From: Treponema sp.
Lineage (GTDB): Bacteria; Spirochaetota; Spirochaetia; Treponematales; Treponemataceae
Assembly (NCBI GenBank): GCA_017551705.1
Contig: JAFZLA010000002.1
Span: forward strand, 42,917 to 106,916
Length of the DNA: 64,000 nt
Direction: 5' to 3'
Numbering within the stretch: the stretch's first letter is position 1; each line of letters starts with the position of its first letter. A program made the translations under genes and the position numbers. This document shows positions 36,638-45,024 of the stretch, piece after piece. The notes beneath the pieces are model-generated. The model was given only the letters and a program-made list of their open reading frames with translations. It made no database searches and was not told the origin of the DNA.

Positions 36638-38203
36638 TCACAACTGTTTTATAAAATCATCCAAATCTTCAAACCAACAAATATTTTTATTTGCCAGAAA
36701 CTTTTTACTTCTAAAACCGTATCCTACAGCATAAAAATCACAATCTGCTATTTGTGCTGCCTTATAATCAGATTCAGTATCACCGATAAAATATTCAGTA
36801 TTGAACTTTGTAAGTTCGACTGCTTTTAAAGCAGAAGTTTCGCTACAAGTATCTACTACAGAAATACTGGAAAAATACTGTGCTATTCCAAGTCGCTTTA
36901 TCTGCTTACGAGCATTTTCCTTATTATTCCTAGCTGTAACAAGGAACAAATCATTTTCTTTACTTAGATTATTAAGAACCTCCCGTACATTCGGATAAAG
37001 AAAATCTGCCTGCAAATATTCTGCATTTTCAATCAAAGAAATCCATTCTTTATTTATCTTCTTTGCATTATCTTCTGAAATACCTTTTGATAAAAGCCAG
37101 TCAATATTATTATGACCATCCGACTTGAAAGTGACTAATCCAGATGAATCCAAATCAAGTCCATGTTTCTTCAAGACATCAGACATTACAATTTCATGTC
37201 GTTTTCTTGAATCTAGTAAAGTCCCATCTAAATCAAAAGCAATCCGCTTCTTAACTATCTTTGTTACAGAATCTTCATAATGTCGGATTATATATTGTTC
37301 TGGAATGACTTTATCAACAGAAGAAGTTATTGTTTTTTCATCTTTTTCAAGCAAAATATTTGCAAAAGCAGAAACTTCATCCCATCCAGCGGCGTAAGAC
37401 AAACTCATTCCACCGGCCGTTCGCAAATTCATATCAGTACAAACATATTCATCTTTCTGATTTTTCATAAACTGCATATTGAATATATGCGGAAGTTCTG
37501 CATTTTCCGCCAGTTTATATGCATATTTTTCTAATTCTTTATCTTGAAAAAGCCTTGTTTTTGTACACACTCCCGATTTACTTGCTATTCTCTCTCTTAC
37601 AACTGAATAAATTTTATTGTTATATAAGAAGCATTCAAGTGTATATTCGGGTTCAAAACATAGCTCCTGAATTACATAACCTTTATAACCATCAGTTGAC
37701 TTTCGTATTTCAGCTCCAGTCGATTTTTGAATTCCTATAGAACCACCCCCATTAACAGGCTTCACAAAATATTCAGTTTCTTCTTCAACTGTATCTTTTT
37801 TAAATCTCTTAGGTACTGGTATACCAATCGATTCCAAAAACTTATTTGTACATTCTTTATCGCGATAAAAATCCAAAGAGCTGCTTATTGCCAAAGAGAG
37901 TACTCCAAGTTCTTTTAAATCATGATTATCACAAGAAAATAAAAATTGATCATTATCAAAACTTGGCAACAAATAATCTATCTTCTCTTTTTTACAAATA
38001 TCTAAAACAAATGAATAATAATTATCATCTGTTGAAAATGGTGATTGATAAAATTCATCAAGATAATCACAAGTAGGTATCAACCATCTTTTATTTATAT
38101 CACATCCTACAATGTAAAAATCTTTATTAAATTTTTCTTTAAGAATTTTTGCAATATGAAAGCATGCATTTGTTCCGCAAGATAGGAGGAGAAGTTTTTT
38201 CAT
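36638..38203 (-). CDS. ATP-grasp ligase fused to a HAD-family phosphatase
   Basis: About 521 aa. Residues 1-310 are ATP-grasp: an N-terminal [13 protein letters not shown]ossmann-like lobe, [16 protein letters not shown] nucleotide loop and [11 protein letters not shown] metal site. Residues 318-521 are a HAD domain: nucleophile loop [12 protein letters not shown] (Asp323, Asp325), VTARNN and [13 protein letters not shown]-grasp enzymes form amide-type bonds through acyl phosphates; the HAD part could dephosphorylate the product. It probably decorates or builds an unusual sugar substituent. The start overlaps the upstream acetyltransferase stop (ATGA), downstream of a poly-G tract. Confidence 0.78.
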   Translation of the reverse strand: MKKLLLLSCGTNACFHIAKILKEKFNKDFYIVGCDINKRWLIPTCDYLDEFYQSPFSTDDNYYSFVLDICKKEKIDYLLPSFDNDQFLFSCDNHDLKELGVLSLAISSSLDFYRDKECTNKFLESIGIPVPKRFKKDTVEEETEYFVKPVNGGGSIGIQKSTGAEIRKSTDGYKGYVIQELCFEPEYTLECFLYNNKIYSVVRERIASKSGVCTKTRLFQDKELEKYAYKLAENAELPHIFNMQFMKNQKDEYVCTDMNLRTAGGMSLSYAAGWDEVSAFANILLEKDEKTITSSVDKVIPEQYIIRHYEDSVTKIVKKRIAFDLDGTLLDSRKRHEIVMSDVLKKHGLDLDSSGLVTFKSDGHNNIDWLLSKGISEDNAKKINKEWISLIENAEYLQADFLYPNVREVLNNLSKENDLFLVTARNNKENARKQIKRLGIAQYFSSISVVDTCSETSALKAVELTKFNTEYFIGDTESDYKAAQIADCDFYAVGYGFRSKKFLANKNICWFEDLDDFIKQL

Positions 38204-38724
38204 GCAGCAGCCCCTTCTTCATACTGGAAGAAGGAAGATTCTGCAAAAACTACTCTACAGTTGCCCCCCCCCCCGACTATACAGTGGACAAATCGGGCAG
38301 GATTTCCTACCCAAAGTTCACCAGCAGGAACGTCTTTTGTTACCACACTTCCAGCTCCTATCATTGCATTTTCCCCTATTGTTATTCCGCAGAGTATTGT
38401 CGCATTTGCTCCAATACTTGCGCCTTTTTTGATTAAGGTTCGTTTTAGTTCCCAATCGGGATTTTTTGAACGCGGAAACAAGTCATTTGTAAAAGTTGCA
38501 TTCGGTCCTATAAAAACATTATCTTCTACAGTAACACCGTCCCATAACTGCACACCACTTTTTACCGTTACATTGTTTCCAATTACAACATCGTTCTCAA
38601 TAAGAACATGCGCACAAATATTACAGTTCTCCCCAATTTTAGCTTCTGGGAAAACTACACAGAATTGCCAGATATTTGTAGATTCCGGAATATTTGCTTT
38701 ACAATCTGAAAGAGAATGGATCAT
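38200..38724 (-). CDS. fdtC: Hexapeptide-repeat sugar N-acetyltransferase (FdtC/QdtC-like)
   Basis: About 174 aa left-handed beta-helix protein. The repeats run [20 protein letters not shown], with [15 protein letters not shown] typical of FdtC/QdtC and [19 protein letters not shown] closing. It acetylates the amino group made by FdtB. After residue 150 the frame passes through 11 G, encoding four Gly, then a non-conserved ~20-residue tail that reaches the ATP-grasp start. With 10 or 12 G the protein would stop within a few codons. It overlaps fdtA by 4 bases. Confidence 0.85.
   Translation of the reverse strand: MIHSLSDCKANIPESTNIWQFCVVFPEAKIGENCNICAHVLIENDVVIGNNVTVKSGVQLWDGVTVEDNVFIGPNATFTNDLFPRSKNPDWELKRTLIKKGASIGANATILCGITIGENAMIGAGSVVTKDVPAGELWVGNPARFVHCIVGGGGNCRVVFAESSFFQYEEGAAA
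38264..38274 (-). repeat. Poly-G(11) tract near the 3' end of fdtC
   Basis: Eleven consecutive C on the plus strand (11 G on the coding strand). The present length keeps fdtC open to an ATGA junction with the ATP-grasp/HAD gene. One base less or more brings a TAG within 4 codons. The length is in the range that varies by slipped-strand mispairing. Confidence 0.9.
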
Positions 38725-39125
38725 TTGTTATCCTTAATCATCTTCAAAAAATCATTATAATTTCTGATATACTCTTTCTCATCATAATACTCACTAGCCA
38801 AAACTACTAGCTTACAGCCATAGGAAAAATCATGCATTTCTCGCCACATACCAGGGCCTATGTATAAACCAACATCAGGGCGATTCAAAAGAACTTGTTC
38901 ACGTTTTTCGCCATCATCAAGAATAAAACGGCAGGCACCATCCATTGCAATGATAATTTGTTCAAGATTTTTATGAGCATGAAATCCACGAGATTCATTT
39001 GGAAGGGTATCAAACATGTAATATACACGTTTTATCTCAAATGGGATGTCCTTAAGCGCCTCAATCGCGACCAACTTTCCGCGGCGGTCGCCGTGCACAT
39101 TCATGTCGATTAATTTATAATTCAT
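38721..39125 (-). CDS. fdtA: dTDP-4-keto-6-deoxyglucose 3,4-ketoisomerase (FdtA/QdtA)
   Basis: About 134 aa cupin. [25 protein letters not shown] and [11 protein letters not shown] carry the catalytic His pair of FdtA/Qdt[14 protein letters not shown] is also conserved. It moves the keto group from C4 to C3 of dTDP-4-keto-6-deoxyglucose. FdtA gives the galacto and QdtA the gluco product; I cannot tell which. The ATG at 39125 follows AGG 8 bases upstream. rmlB, which makes its substrate, is not in the window. Confidence 0.9.
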   Translation of the reverse strand: MNYKLIDMNVHGDRRGKLVAIEALKDIPFEIKRVYYMFDTLPNESRGFHAHKNLEQIIIAMDGACRFILDDGEKREQVLLNRPDVGLYIGPGMWREMHDFSYGCKLVVLASEYYDEKEYIRNYNDFLKMIKDNK

Positions 39126-39151
39126 ATTCAAAACCTGCCATTACATTTTCA

Positions 39152-39886
39152 TCAATCAACGTTTAATCGCTTACTCTTATCCGCTTTAGAATAGTCTATC
39201 TCACCATCCATACTTGCTTCGGCTATATGAACCCCAGTTTTATCAAAGACTTCAAAATGAGCCTTGTTGTCTTTATGATAGACGTCATTATACCAATAAT
39301 GACCTGTAGCAATTTCTTGATAAATTGCTTGTTTCTCGTGCAACAGATGGGTTTTCTTGAACCGTCTTTTGTCAAAAATACTAAAAGGCGGGATTTCTAC
39401 AGGCAAATATGAATAATCAGACGAAAACAAGTTATAAAGAATCCATTCCGTCTTGGAGCCGTCATAGATAAAAAATTGAATTCTTCCCCGTCGCCAAATG
39501 CGTTCTTCAGAAACGCTCACAAGAACAGCCTTGCTTAAACAAGCGTATTTCAACGAAAGATTGTCCAAAAATCTTGTGTCGTCTCCAACTTTTACAGATT
39601 TTTGTAAAAAACAAGAATCGTTGCTTATTTTTTCAAAATACTCCCAGAACTCTGCCATAAACTCGGCCAATTCCCTATTTCTGGACAACAAACCGTCATA
39701 ATAATCAAAAAAAGAAAAACCGTCAGAAAGAAAGATTTTATCCAAATCCTCATCAAAAAACAACTTGGGCTTTGAATTATCGCCAATATAATTAGTTATC
39801 GCTAAAAAGATATCGTCAGCAGTTCCGCAAGCCAGCGATTTGTCAGTAAGTGGCACAGAAGCAGAATTAAAAACAAAATCAACCAT
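39152..39886 (-). CDS. Unknown protein, third member of a DUF262/ATPase gene trio
   Basis: About 244 aa, not recognised. It begins VDFVFNSASVPLTDKSLA, has an acidic-aromatic middle, SEERIWRRGRIQFFIYDG, then ATGHYWYNDVYHKDNKAHFEVF near the end, suggesting a mostly beta C-terminal domain. Its ATG shares one base with the ATPase stop (TAATG), so the two products are probably made in fixed ratio and may bind each other. It is followed by fdtA after 26 bases. Confidence 0.6.
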   Translation of the reverse strand: MVDFVFNSASVPLTDKSLACGTADDIFLAITNYIGDNSKPKLFFDEDLDKIFLSDGFSFFDYYDGLLSRNRELAEFMAEFWEYFEKISNDSCFLQKSVKVGDDTRFLDNLSLKYACLSKAVLVSVSEERIWRRGRIQFFIYDGSKTEWILYNLFSSDYSYLPVEIPPFSIFDKRRFKKTHLLHEKQAIYQEIATGHYWYNDVYHKDNKAHFEVFDKTGVHIAEASMDGEIDYSKADKSKRLNVD

Positions 39887-40923
39887 TAGTTTTTCCGCGC
39901 AAGCAAAGCTTTGTCCTTTAAGCTTTGATCAAAAAAACCTTCAGGCCAAAACGAAAGCCTGCCATCCTGATACAACTCAGGAGTTTCTATTGATGTTTCT
40001 TCCTCAAAACTATTCCGTTTAAAAAAATGAATCTTAACATCAGACGAATGTATTTTATTTTGTTTTGTGGCAATTCTAATGCCGTCTATTATATGGTCGC
40101 TGTGAGTTTCAATTATCACTTGCTTTCCACTTGCGGCCGCTAGCGCAATCAGCAATCCAAGACTAGTTTGCGCCGCAGGATGAAGATGAGCCTCAGGATT
40201 TTCAATCATAACAATCCGTTCAGATTTTTTCTCGTCATTATAAAGCAACGCGATTATTACCGGCAATGTAAAGCTAAGTCCAAACCCCGTCTCCGAAGGA
40301 GAAATTCCATCATAAGCCGGGAAATAGGCATTTTGTGACTGATTGTTTTCATAGCTCAAAAGTGTTCCTTTAGATATGACTGAAAGCCATGCATTAACAT
40401 TGTCAAAAAGGTTGACAGAATCCGCATTTAGCCTAAGTGACTCAAGAACTTTTGAATATCTAAACTTATCAAGAAAAGCTATTGCATACTCACCGTTGAC
40501 GCCAACATCCGCTATCTCGGACGCGTTTCCTGCCGGAAGTTGGTTTTTGGGACCAAGCCTATCTGCAGAAATATAAGAAATGCAAGCCAAGTCTTTTTTT
40601 CTTTGTCCATCGTCAGAAGCGTATTCGTACGAATCAGATCCAATAGAACGTGCCTCGGTGCTATAATCCTTTGAATCTTTTGTCAAAGACAAATGATAAT
40701 AATCATCTTTTGTTAATTTTGTCTTGAGTTGATTTGGCGAAACATGGTCATCAAGCCGCGGATCTCCTAACCCGTCTCCGCAACTTTTTTGAATCATTCT
40801 AATCGCCTGAATAACTGAACTTTTTCCAGAGGCATTCATGCCGGACAATACTGTTAGCGGGGAAAACTCTATTTTTCGTTCCAAAAAAGACTTGTAATTT
40901 TTGAGATATAGTTCTGTTATCAT
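39886..40923 (-). CDS. SMC/OLD-like AAA ATPase (DUF3696-type)
   Basis: About 345 aa. It starts LYLKNYKSFLERKIEFSPLTVLSG with Walker A GMNASGKSS, and MIENPEAHLHPAAQ is the signature plus Walker B, followed by IETHSDHIIDGI. No TOPRIM domain follows, so it is not a full OLD nuclease. ATPases of this class act with a partner in anti-phage or stress systems. It overlaps DUF262 (ATGA) and the unknown gene (TAATG). Confidence 0.8.
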   Translation of the reverse strand: MITELYLKNYKSFLERKIEFSPLTVLSGMNASGKSSVIQAIRMIQKSCGDGLGDPRLDDHVSPNQLKTKLTKDDYYHLSLTKDSKDYSTEARSIGSDSYEYASDDGQRKKDLACISYISADRLGPKNQLPAGNASEIADVGVNGEYAIAFLDKFRYSKVLESLRLNADSVNLFDNVNAWLSVISKGTLLSYENNQSQNAYFPAYDGISPSETGFGLSFTLPVIIALLYNDEKKSERIVMIENPEAHLHPAAQTSLGLLIALAAASGKQVIIETHSDHIIDGIRIATKQNKIHSSDVKIHFFKRNSFEEETSIETPELYQDGRLSFWPEGFFDQSLKDKALLARKN

Positions 40924-42110
40924 CCTATGACATCCTGTATAAGTTGTCTTATTTCTTTAAAACGTATATCAACTTTTGATTTTTGCCATGCAGTTCTTGA
41001 CACAGCGTCATAGAAGACCTTGTCATCTTTTTTGCTGTCATATTTTTCAATCAAAAGATCCCTGTCGTCTTTCAATTTTTCATAATCCTTATCTGGCAAA
41101 AAAGCCAATATTGTTCCCCATGAATCAAACAGAGCTTTGTTGATGGGCGAACGTCTCATATTGCTTTTTGAAATACGAAAAGCATCTTTGCCAAAAAGCT
41201 CAAAGTTTCGCTGCATTGAAGTAAAAAAAAGTCTTTTTAAATCATTATAAGAACTTATGCGAATTTCAGGTACTTTTCCATCCCTAAAAACTTTTTTTTC
41301 CAGCAAAACGTCTCTATTGTCAAGAAAATTCAGCACTTGTATGCCTTTTCGCAAAAAAGATTCCATATTGTCATTGTTCAAATATCCATCTTCACCCAAA
41401 AGCATAAACGAAAGGCACCGCAAAATAACTTCTCTAGCCGCCATACGAGTGTCATTTATGCTCCAATCAGTAGCTTGAAGAAAAACATCATTTTTTGCAA
41501 GCTCAGAAAGCAGCCTAGTACCTTTGCCTTGAAATAGAGCGTGCCGGATTTCTTGCGCTGATAAAAAAACACCGCCCGTGTTTATGCGTTTAAAAATATT
41601 GTATTTTACAGAATCAGGAGTACCAGGTTCAATAATTATAAAAGAAAACTCGGTTTCGTAAATCCGGTTGAAAAAAATAGGACTAAAATCTTTGTCATCA
41701 ATAGTTTTTCCATTATACTTTTCGCCCAAAAATTCAAGATTGGACAAAACCAAAGTTTTATCCACTAAAAACTCTTTTATTGCGGACAAACGCTGAAGCC
41801 CATCAACAACATCCCAAGCGCCAGTATTGTCAGCGGCAACATAAAATAACGGAATCGGAATATTTAACATTAACGATTCGATGAGCTGGCTTTTTTTTGT
41901 CTGAGTCCAAACCTCTGACCTTTGAAACTCTGGAGCCAGACATAGAGTATTTGCAGTAAGTCGTCTTACAACCTGATCCATCGAGATGACTTTTTTAGAA
42001 ATTCGTATATCTTCCGGAGCAAACGGATCCTTTACAGTTCCTTCGTCTTCAGCAATTACACCCGCTTTTTCACCAAATTCCGTAAGTTCTTCTTTATAGT
42101 CTTGTTCCAT
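40920..42110 (-). CDS. DUF262 (GmrS-like) protein
   Basis: About 396 aa. APEFQRSEVWTQTKKSQLIESLMLNIPIPLFYV and WDVVDGLQRLSAI are the DUF262 core, a ParB-like nucleotide-using fold with its DGxxR motif. The C-terminal DUF1524 HNH nuclease found in GmrSD is not visible, so any nuclease would have to be a partner. It is first in an operon with a perfect-consensus promoter and a ~170-base leader. A defence role is inferred from the family. Confidence 0.82.
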   Translation of the reverse strand: MEQDYKEELTEFGEKAGVIAEDEGTVKDPFAPEDIRISKKVISMDQVVRRLTANTLCLAPEFQRSEVWTQTKKSQLIESLMLNIPIPLFYVAADNTGAWDVVDGLQRLSAIKEFLVDKTLVLSNLEFLGEKYNGKTIDDKDFSPIFFNRIYETEFSFIIIEPGTPDSVKYNIFKRINTGGVFLSAQEIRHALFQGKGTRLLSELAKNDVFLQATDWSINDTRMAAREVILRCLSFMLLGEDGYLNNDNMESFLRKGIQVLNFLDNRDVLLEKKVFRDGKVPEIRISSYNDLKRLFFTSMQRNFELFGKDAFRISKSNMRRSPINKALFDSWGTILAFLPDKDYEKLKDDRDLLIEKYDSKKDDKVFYDAVSRTAWQKSKVDIRFKEIRQLIQDVIG

Positions 42111-42114
42111 AACC

Positions 42115-42237
42115 TTATCTAATCAAATGATTTTTCCTACACCTTCCCCCTTCCGTAATTGGCAATTTAAAAAAACGCCGTTCCGTAAAAAAGCGCTTTT
42201 GCCCGCGCCCTTTGGGACAAGTGGTCGAAGCGCCCAT
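42115..42237 (-). CDS. Candidate 40-residue leader peptide upstream of the DUF262 gene
   Basis: An ATG at 42237 has an AGGAG Shine-Dalgarno 6 bases upstream. The frame (MGASTTCPKGRGQKRFFTER...) is rich in Arg and Lys and ends with TAA 4 bases before the DUF262 ATG. Such placement suggests translational coupling or a regulatory upstream peptide. It is not recognised and could be chance. Confidence 0.35.
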   Translation of the reverse strand: MGASTTCPKGRGQKRFFTERRFFKLPITEGGRCRKNHLIR

Positions 42238-42288
42238 GCCGCGCTCCTAACGAGCTTCACGGCCGGCTTTCATCTGATTAATTTTGTC

Positions 42289-42317
42289 ATTATACATCAA
42301 AAATGGCGATATGTCAA
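42289..42317 (-). promoter_or_regulatory. Perfect-consensus sigma70 promoter of the DUF262 operon
   Basis: Minus strand TTGACA (42317-42312), a 17-base spacer, TATAAT (42294-42289). The leader to the DUF262 start is about 170 bases and holds GC-rich imperfect inverted repeats plus the candidate leader peptide. This is the strongest promoter-like sequence in the window. Confidence 0.88.
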
Positions 42318-42322
42318 CTTGC

Positions 42323-42351
42323 TTGCATATTTATAGTAAAAAGTGTAAAAT
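42323..42351 (+). promoter_or_regulatory. Promoter of the NusG paralogue, leaderless
   Basis: TTGCAT (42323-42328), a 17-base spacer, TAAAAT (42346-42351). The GTG start at 42358 is 6 bases beyond the -10. The -35 boxes of this and the divergent DUF262 promoter are only 5 bases apart. Confidence 0.65.
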
Positions 42352-42357
42352 AATGGC

Positions 42358-42933
42358 GTGGAACACTATTGTTTGATGGTAAAAAGCGGGGGCGAAGGGG
42401 CCTTTAAAAAGGATTTTGAAAAAAATCTGGGCAAATTTGCGATTTTGGAGGGCGACCAAGCCAAAAAGTACGCCCTTTTGTCGGCAAAAATAACTTTTTT
42501 TAAGAAAAAAATGCTTGATTCCCAAAAAAAAGCCTTTGAGCAGACGCTGTTCCCGGGCTATTGCTTTCTTACGGTGGAATCGTTCGGCATTAAGGTCGTG
42601 GAAGCCGCCAAAAAATCAAAGAATTTTTACTATTTTTTGAACAACAACAAGGACATCAAGCGACTGCAAGGCAACGACCGCGAAATTTTGTCAAACTTGC
42701 TAAAATTTGGCGAGATCCAGGGCATTTCAAAAGCCTACTTTGACAAGGACCAAAAAATTGTTGTGGCGTCAGGCCCTTTGGCTGGCTTTGCCGGAAAAAT
42801 AATAAAGGTCAACCGAAGACAGGGCCGCGCCACCGTTCAAGTTGACCTTTGCAACAACACGATTAAATTTGACCTGGCGTTTGAAGAGATTACGGCCACT
42901 CCGTTAGTTTCCCCAACAATTGGGAATAATTAA
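42358..42933 (+). CDS. NusG-family transcription antiterminator paralogue (UpxY/LoaP/RfaH type)
   Basis: About 191 aa. The N-terminal NGN domain aligns as HYCLMVKSGGEG with the WY-x-vKsG-x-E start of the family and contains FPGYCFLTVES; a C-terminal KOW domain holds VASGPLAGFAGKIIKVNRRQGRATV. Specialised NusG proteins prevent termination in long polysaccharide operons. The GTG start is kept because later ATG codons would cut the NGN domain. It is not cotranscribed with an obvious target: the DUF262 operon is divergent, and it overlaps the convergent GT-C gene by 30 bases at the 3' ends. Confidence 0.85.
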   Translation: MEHYCLMVKSGGEGAFKKDFEKNLGKFAILEGDQAKKYALLSAKITFFKKKMLDSQKKAFEQTLFPGYCFLTVESFGIKVVEAAKKSKNFYYFLNNNKDIKRLQGNDREILSNLLKFGEIQGISKAYFDKDQKIVVASGPLAGFAGKIIKVNRRQGRATVQVDLCNNTIKFDLAFEEITATPLVSPTIGNN

Positions 42934-44295
42934 AGAAAACAAAACATAAAAAAACAGTTCAATATAGCTCAAGCCAATAAAAACCGAAAGGTTGACTTGT
43001 TTGGATATATATTTTTGCGTCTTTTCGGTCAGAATCTCGTAACCATAGCTCGAAAGATACATAAGCGGAATCAACGCGGACATAAAATATCTCCCCTGAG
43101 GCTGATAGTCCCAAGACCAAGTAAAATACATAGAGAGACAATATGGAATAATCATTGCTAATATTAAACCTGACATAAGAATTATTTCATTCCAACTTGT
43201 TAGTTCAAGGTTATTTTCTCTCATAGTTTTTTTCCTGAATTTACTTCTCTTACCTATAAAAAATATAGCGCACATCGCTACACCAAACGCCACCCCCACA
43301 AAGTATACTTTATAAACCATGAAATTCGCATATATACTCATATACCCAAACACACATAAAAACGAATATACCGAAATCTTATGCCAGACGCGATTGAACA
43401 ACACGGCGCTAAAACCTAGCCCTTCGGTTTTATAATTAGCCTTTGCAGACGGCTTGTATTCGGGCAGAGCGTTTATCTCGGCGCATGCCGAAGAGAATTT
43501 GCTCCCCAAAATGTCGCCATCATAAATATAAAAATTCCTTGCAAAATACCATCCTGCAAGTATCATAAAAATACCAAAAACCAATCCGGTTCTTTTTGCA
43601 AGAAAAACATGTTTCATTTTTATCGAGTCATCCATAAAAACAGACACAATAGGCACTACAACACTAAGGACAATCCAAGCGTAAGAAAAATAATATGTCA
43701 TAGACTCAAACGCAATGCCAATCCCCAAAAGAACGCAGGACTTTAAATCCCAGTGGCTTTTCATGCCTTTTACCCATGAAAACAATATTAAAGCGGAAAA
43801 ACAAACCGATGGCACGTCATTGTTTAAGTATGAACTTAAAAAAGCAAATTGCGGCAAAAAGCCAACCAAAACGGCAAAGAGGAACTTTGTGCCGCTTCTT
43901 TTAAATAGTTCCCGACCTATGAACAAACACAACAAAACAGTCAAAGTTCCGCAAATAACGCTCACCAAACGCGCCGCATGCAACAACACATTGTAGTCAT
44001 TGGAAAAACAAGCCGCAATTTTCATAAAAAAAACGGCAACAATAGATGGAAAATATGGAGAAAACGCGTATGAAGTGCCCCAAATTGGATTCAAAAGTTC
44101 AGTTTCGTTCCCTATAGGCAACCGATGATTCCTCAATATCCAAAGCGGAACATCAAATCGCATATACTCATCTGGGCATAAATTCATAGGAATATGCATC
44201 GACCACAAAAGGTAAAACAAAAAAGCAGAGCCAACAATCAAAAGCCAAGCCCAATATTTCTTTATAAATTCATAAAAAACTGCTTTTGTTATCAT
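42904..44295 (-). CDS. GT-C glycosyltransferase (DUF2142/GT39-like)
   Basis: About 463 aa, about 11 helices. The first extracytoplasmic loop contains MNLCPDEYMRFDVPLWIL, the acidic DE motif of GT-C enzymes. LLHAARLVSVICGT and WSWDYQPQGRYFMS near the end are typical of DUF2142 proteins. It should use a polyprenyl-phosphate sugar from the ArnC-like enzyme, flipped by the SMR pair. Start at 44295 after GGGACGG; the frame upstream to 44331 overlaps the SMR gene. Confidence 0.8.
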   Translation of the reverse strand: MITKAVFYEFIKKYWAWLLIVGSAFLFYLLWSMHIPMNLCPDEYMRFDVPLWILRNHRLPIGNETELLNPIWGTSYAFSPYFPSIVAVFFMKIAACFSNDYNVLLHAARLVSVICGTLTVLLCLFIGRELFKRSGTKFLFAVLVGFLPQFAFLSSYLNNDVPSVCFSALILFSWVKGMKSHWDLKSCVLLGIGIAFESMTYYFSYAWIVLSVVVPIVSVFMDDSIKMKHVFLAKRTGLVFGIFMILAGWYFARNFYIYDGDILGSKFSSACAEINALPEYKPSAKANYKTEGLGFSAVLFNRVWHKISVYSFLCVFGYMSIYANFMVYKVYFVGVAFGVAMCAIFFIGKRSKFRKKTMRENNLELTSWNEIILMSGLILAMIIPYCLSMYFTWSWDYQPQGRYFMSALIPLMYLSSYGYEILTEKTQKYISKQVNLSVFIGLSYIELFFYVLFSLIIPNCWGN

Positions 44296-44323
44296 AACTA
44301 CCGTCCCAAATCGAATTATTATT

Positions 44324-44671
44324 TTATACAATGACCACTAGGATTCCAGCAACAATGGCAAGAGCCCCTAAGACCTTAAACTTAGTTAGTTTCTCGCCAA
44401 AGAAAAACATGCCGGTAAAAAAGGAAATCACCAATGGGAGCGATTCACAAACAGGGTTGGCAATGTTCACGGGAACATATCGCAAAATCCAAACATTTAC
44501 CGCAAGAACGACAAAGAACAGAGAGTAGCCCAAAACGACATACGCATTCAAGTATTGTCGAATGAACGAGCCCCACTCTTTTTGGGCGGCCTTTTTTAAG
44601 AGCACCTGGGAAAAAGCGCAAAGAAAGCAATTGAACACCAAAACAGCGATGTAAAAATAATTTTTTTTCAT
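44324..44671 (-). CDS. SMR/EamA half-size transporter (ArnF/E-like subunit 1)
   Basis: About 115 aa with four helices. SQVLLKKAA in helix 1 and LGALAIVAGILVVIV at the end follow the small multidrug resistance fold. Paired with a second half-size protein as in ArnE-ArnF, it probably flips undecaprenyl-phosphate-linked sugar. It overlaps its partner by ATGA. Confidence 0.8.
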   Translation of the reverse strand: MKKNYFYIAVLVFNCFLCAFSQVLLKKAAQKEWGSFIRQYLNAYVVLGYSLFFVVLAVNVWILRYVPVNIANPVCESLPLVISFFTGMFFFGEKLTKFKVLGALAIVAGILVVIV

Positions 44672-45024
44672 GCAGCGCTCTCTTCCCTGTCGCCAATGCT
44701 TACGATAACAATTCCCGCAAGAATAAGGAGAATGCCCAAAGCCGTTTTGACGTCAAATTTTTCGCCAAACAAAAAAAACGCCCAAAACAGAGCGCAGACA
44801 AGCGCGAACGGCTTGTTGGCCATAGCGACCGAAAGCGGCAGTTTTTTTAAGACAATTTGCCAAAGAGCCGCATACAAAACCATAATAAAAAGAATCGCGC
44901 AAAAACACAAAATATATGCAGCCGAAAGGAACTTTTGCTTAGAGGCAATTTTGGAAAAAATTGTCGAAAGCGAATATATGAAAAACGCGCCGTACATCAG
45001 AATGAACGAAGACTTATTTTTCAT
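44668..45024 (-). CDS. SMR/EamA half-size transporter (ArnE/F-like subunit 2)
   Basis: About 118 aa, four helices, with ANKPFALVCALFWAFFLFGEKFDVKTALGILLILAG typical of the fold, given here only by its ends: ANKPF to LILAG. It overlaps the ArnC-like gene by 11 bases and the other subunit by 4, indicating a heterodimer made in equal amounts. The ATG at 45024 is preferred over the TTG just before it. Confidence 0.8.
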   Translation of the reverse strand: MKNKSSFILMYGAFFIYSLSTIFSKIASKQKFLSAAYILCFCAILFIMVLYAALWQIVLKKLPLSVAMANKPFALVCALFWAFFLFGEKFDVKTALGILLILAGIVIVSIGDREESAA

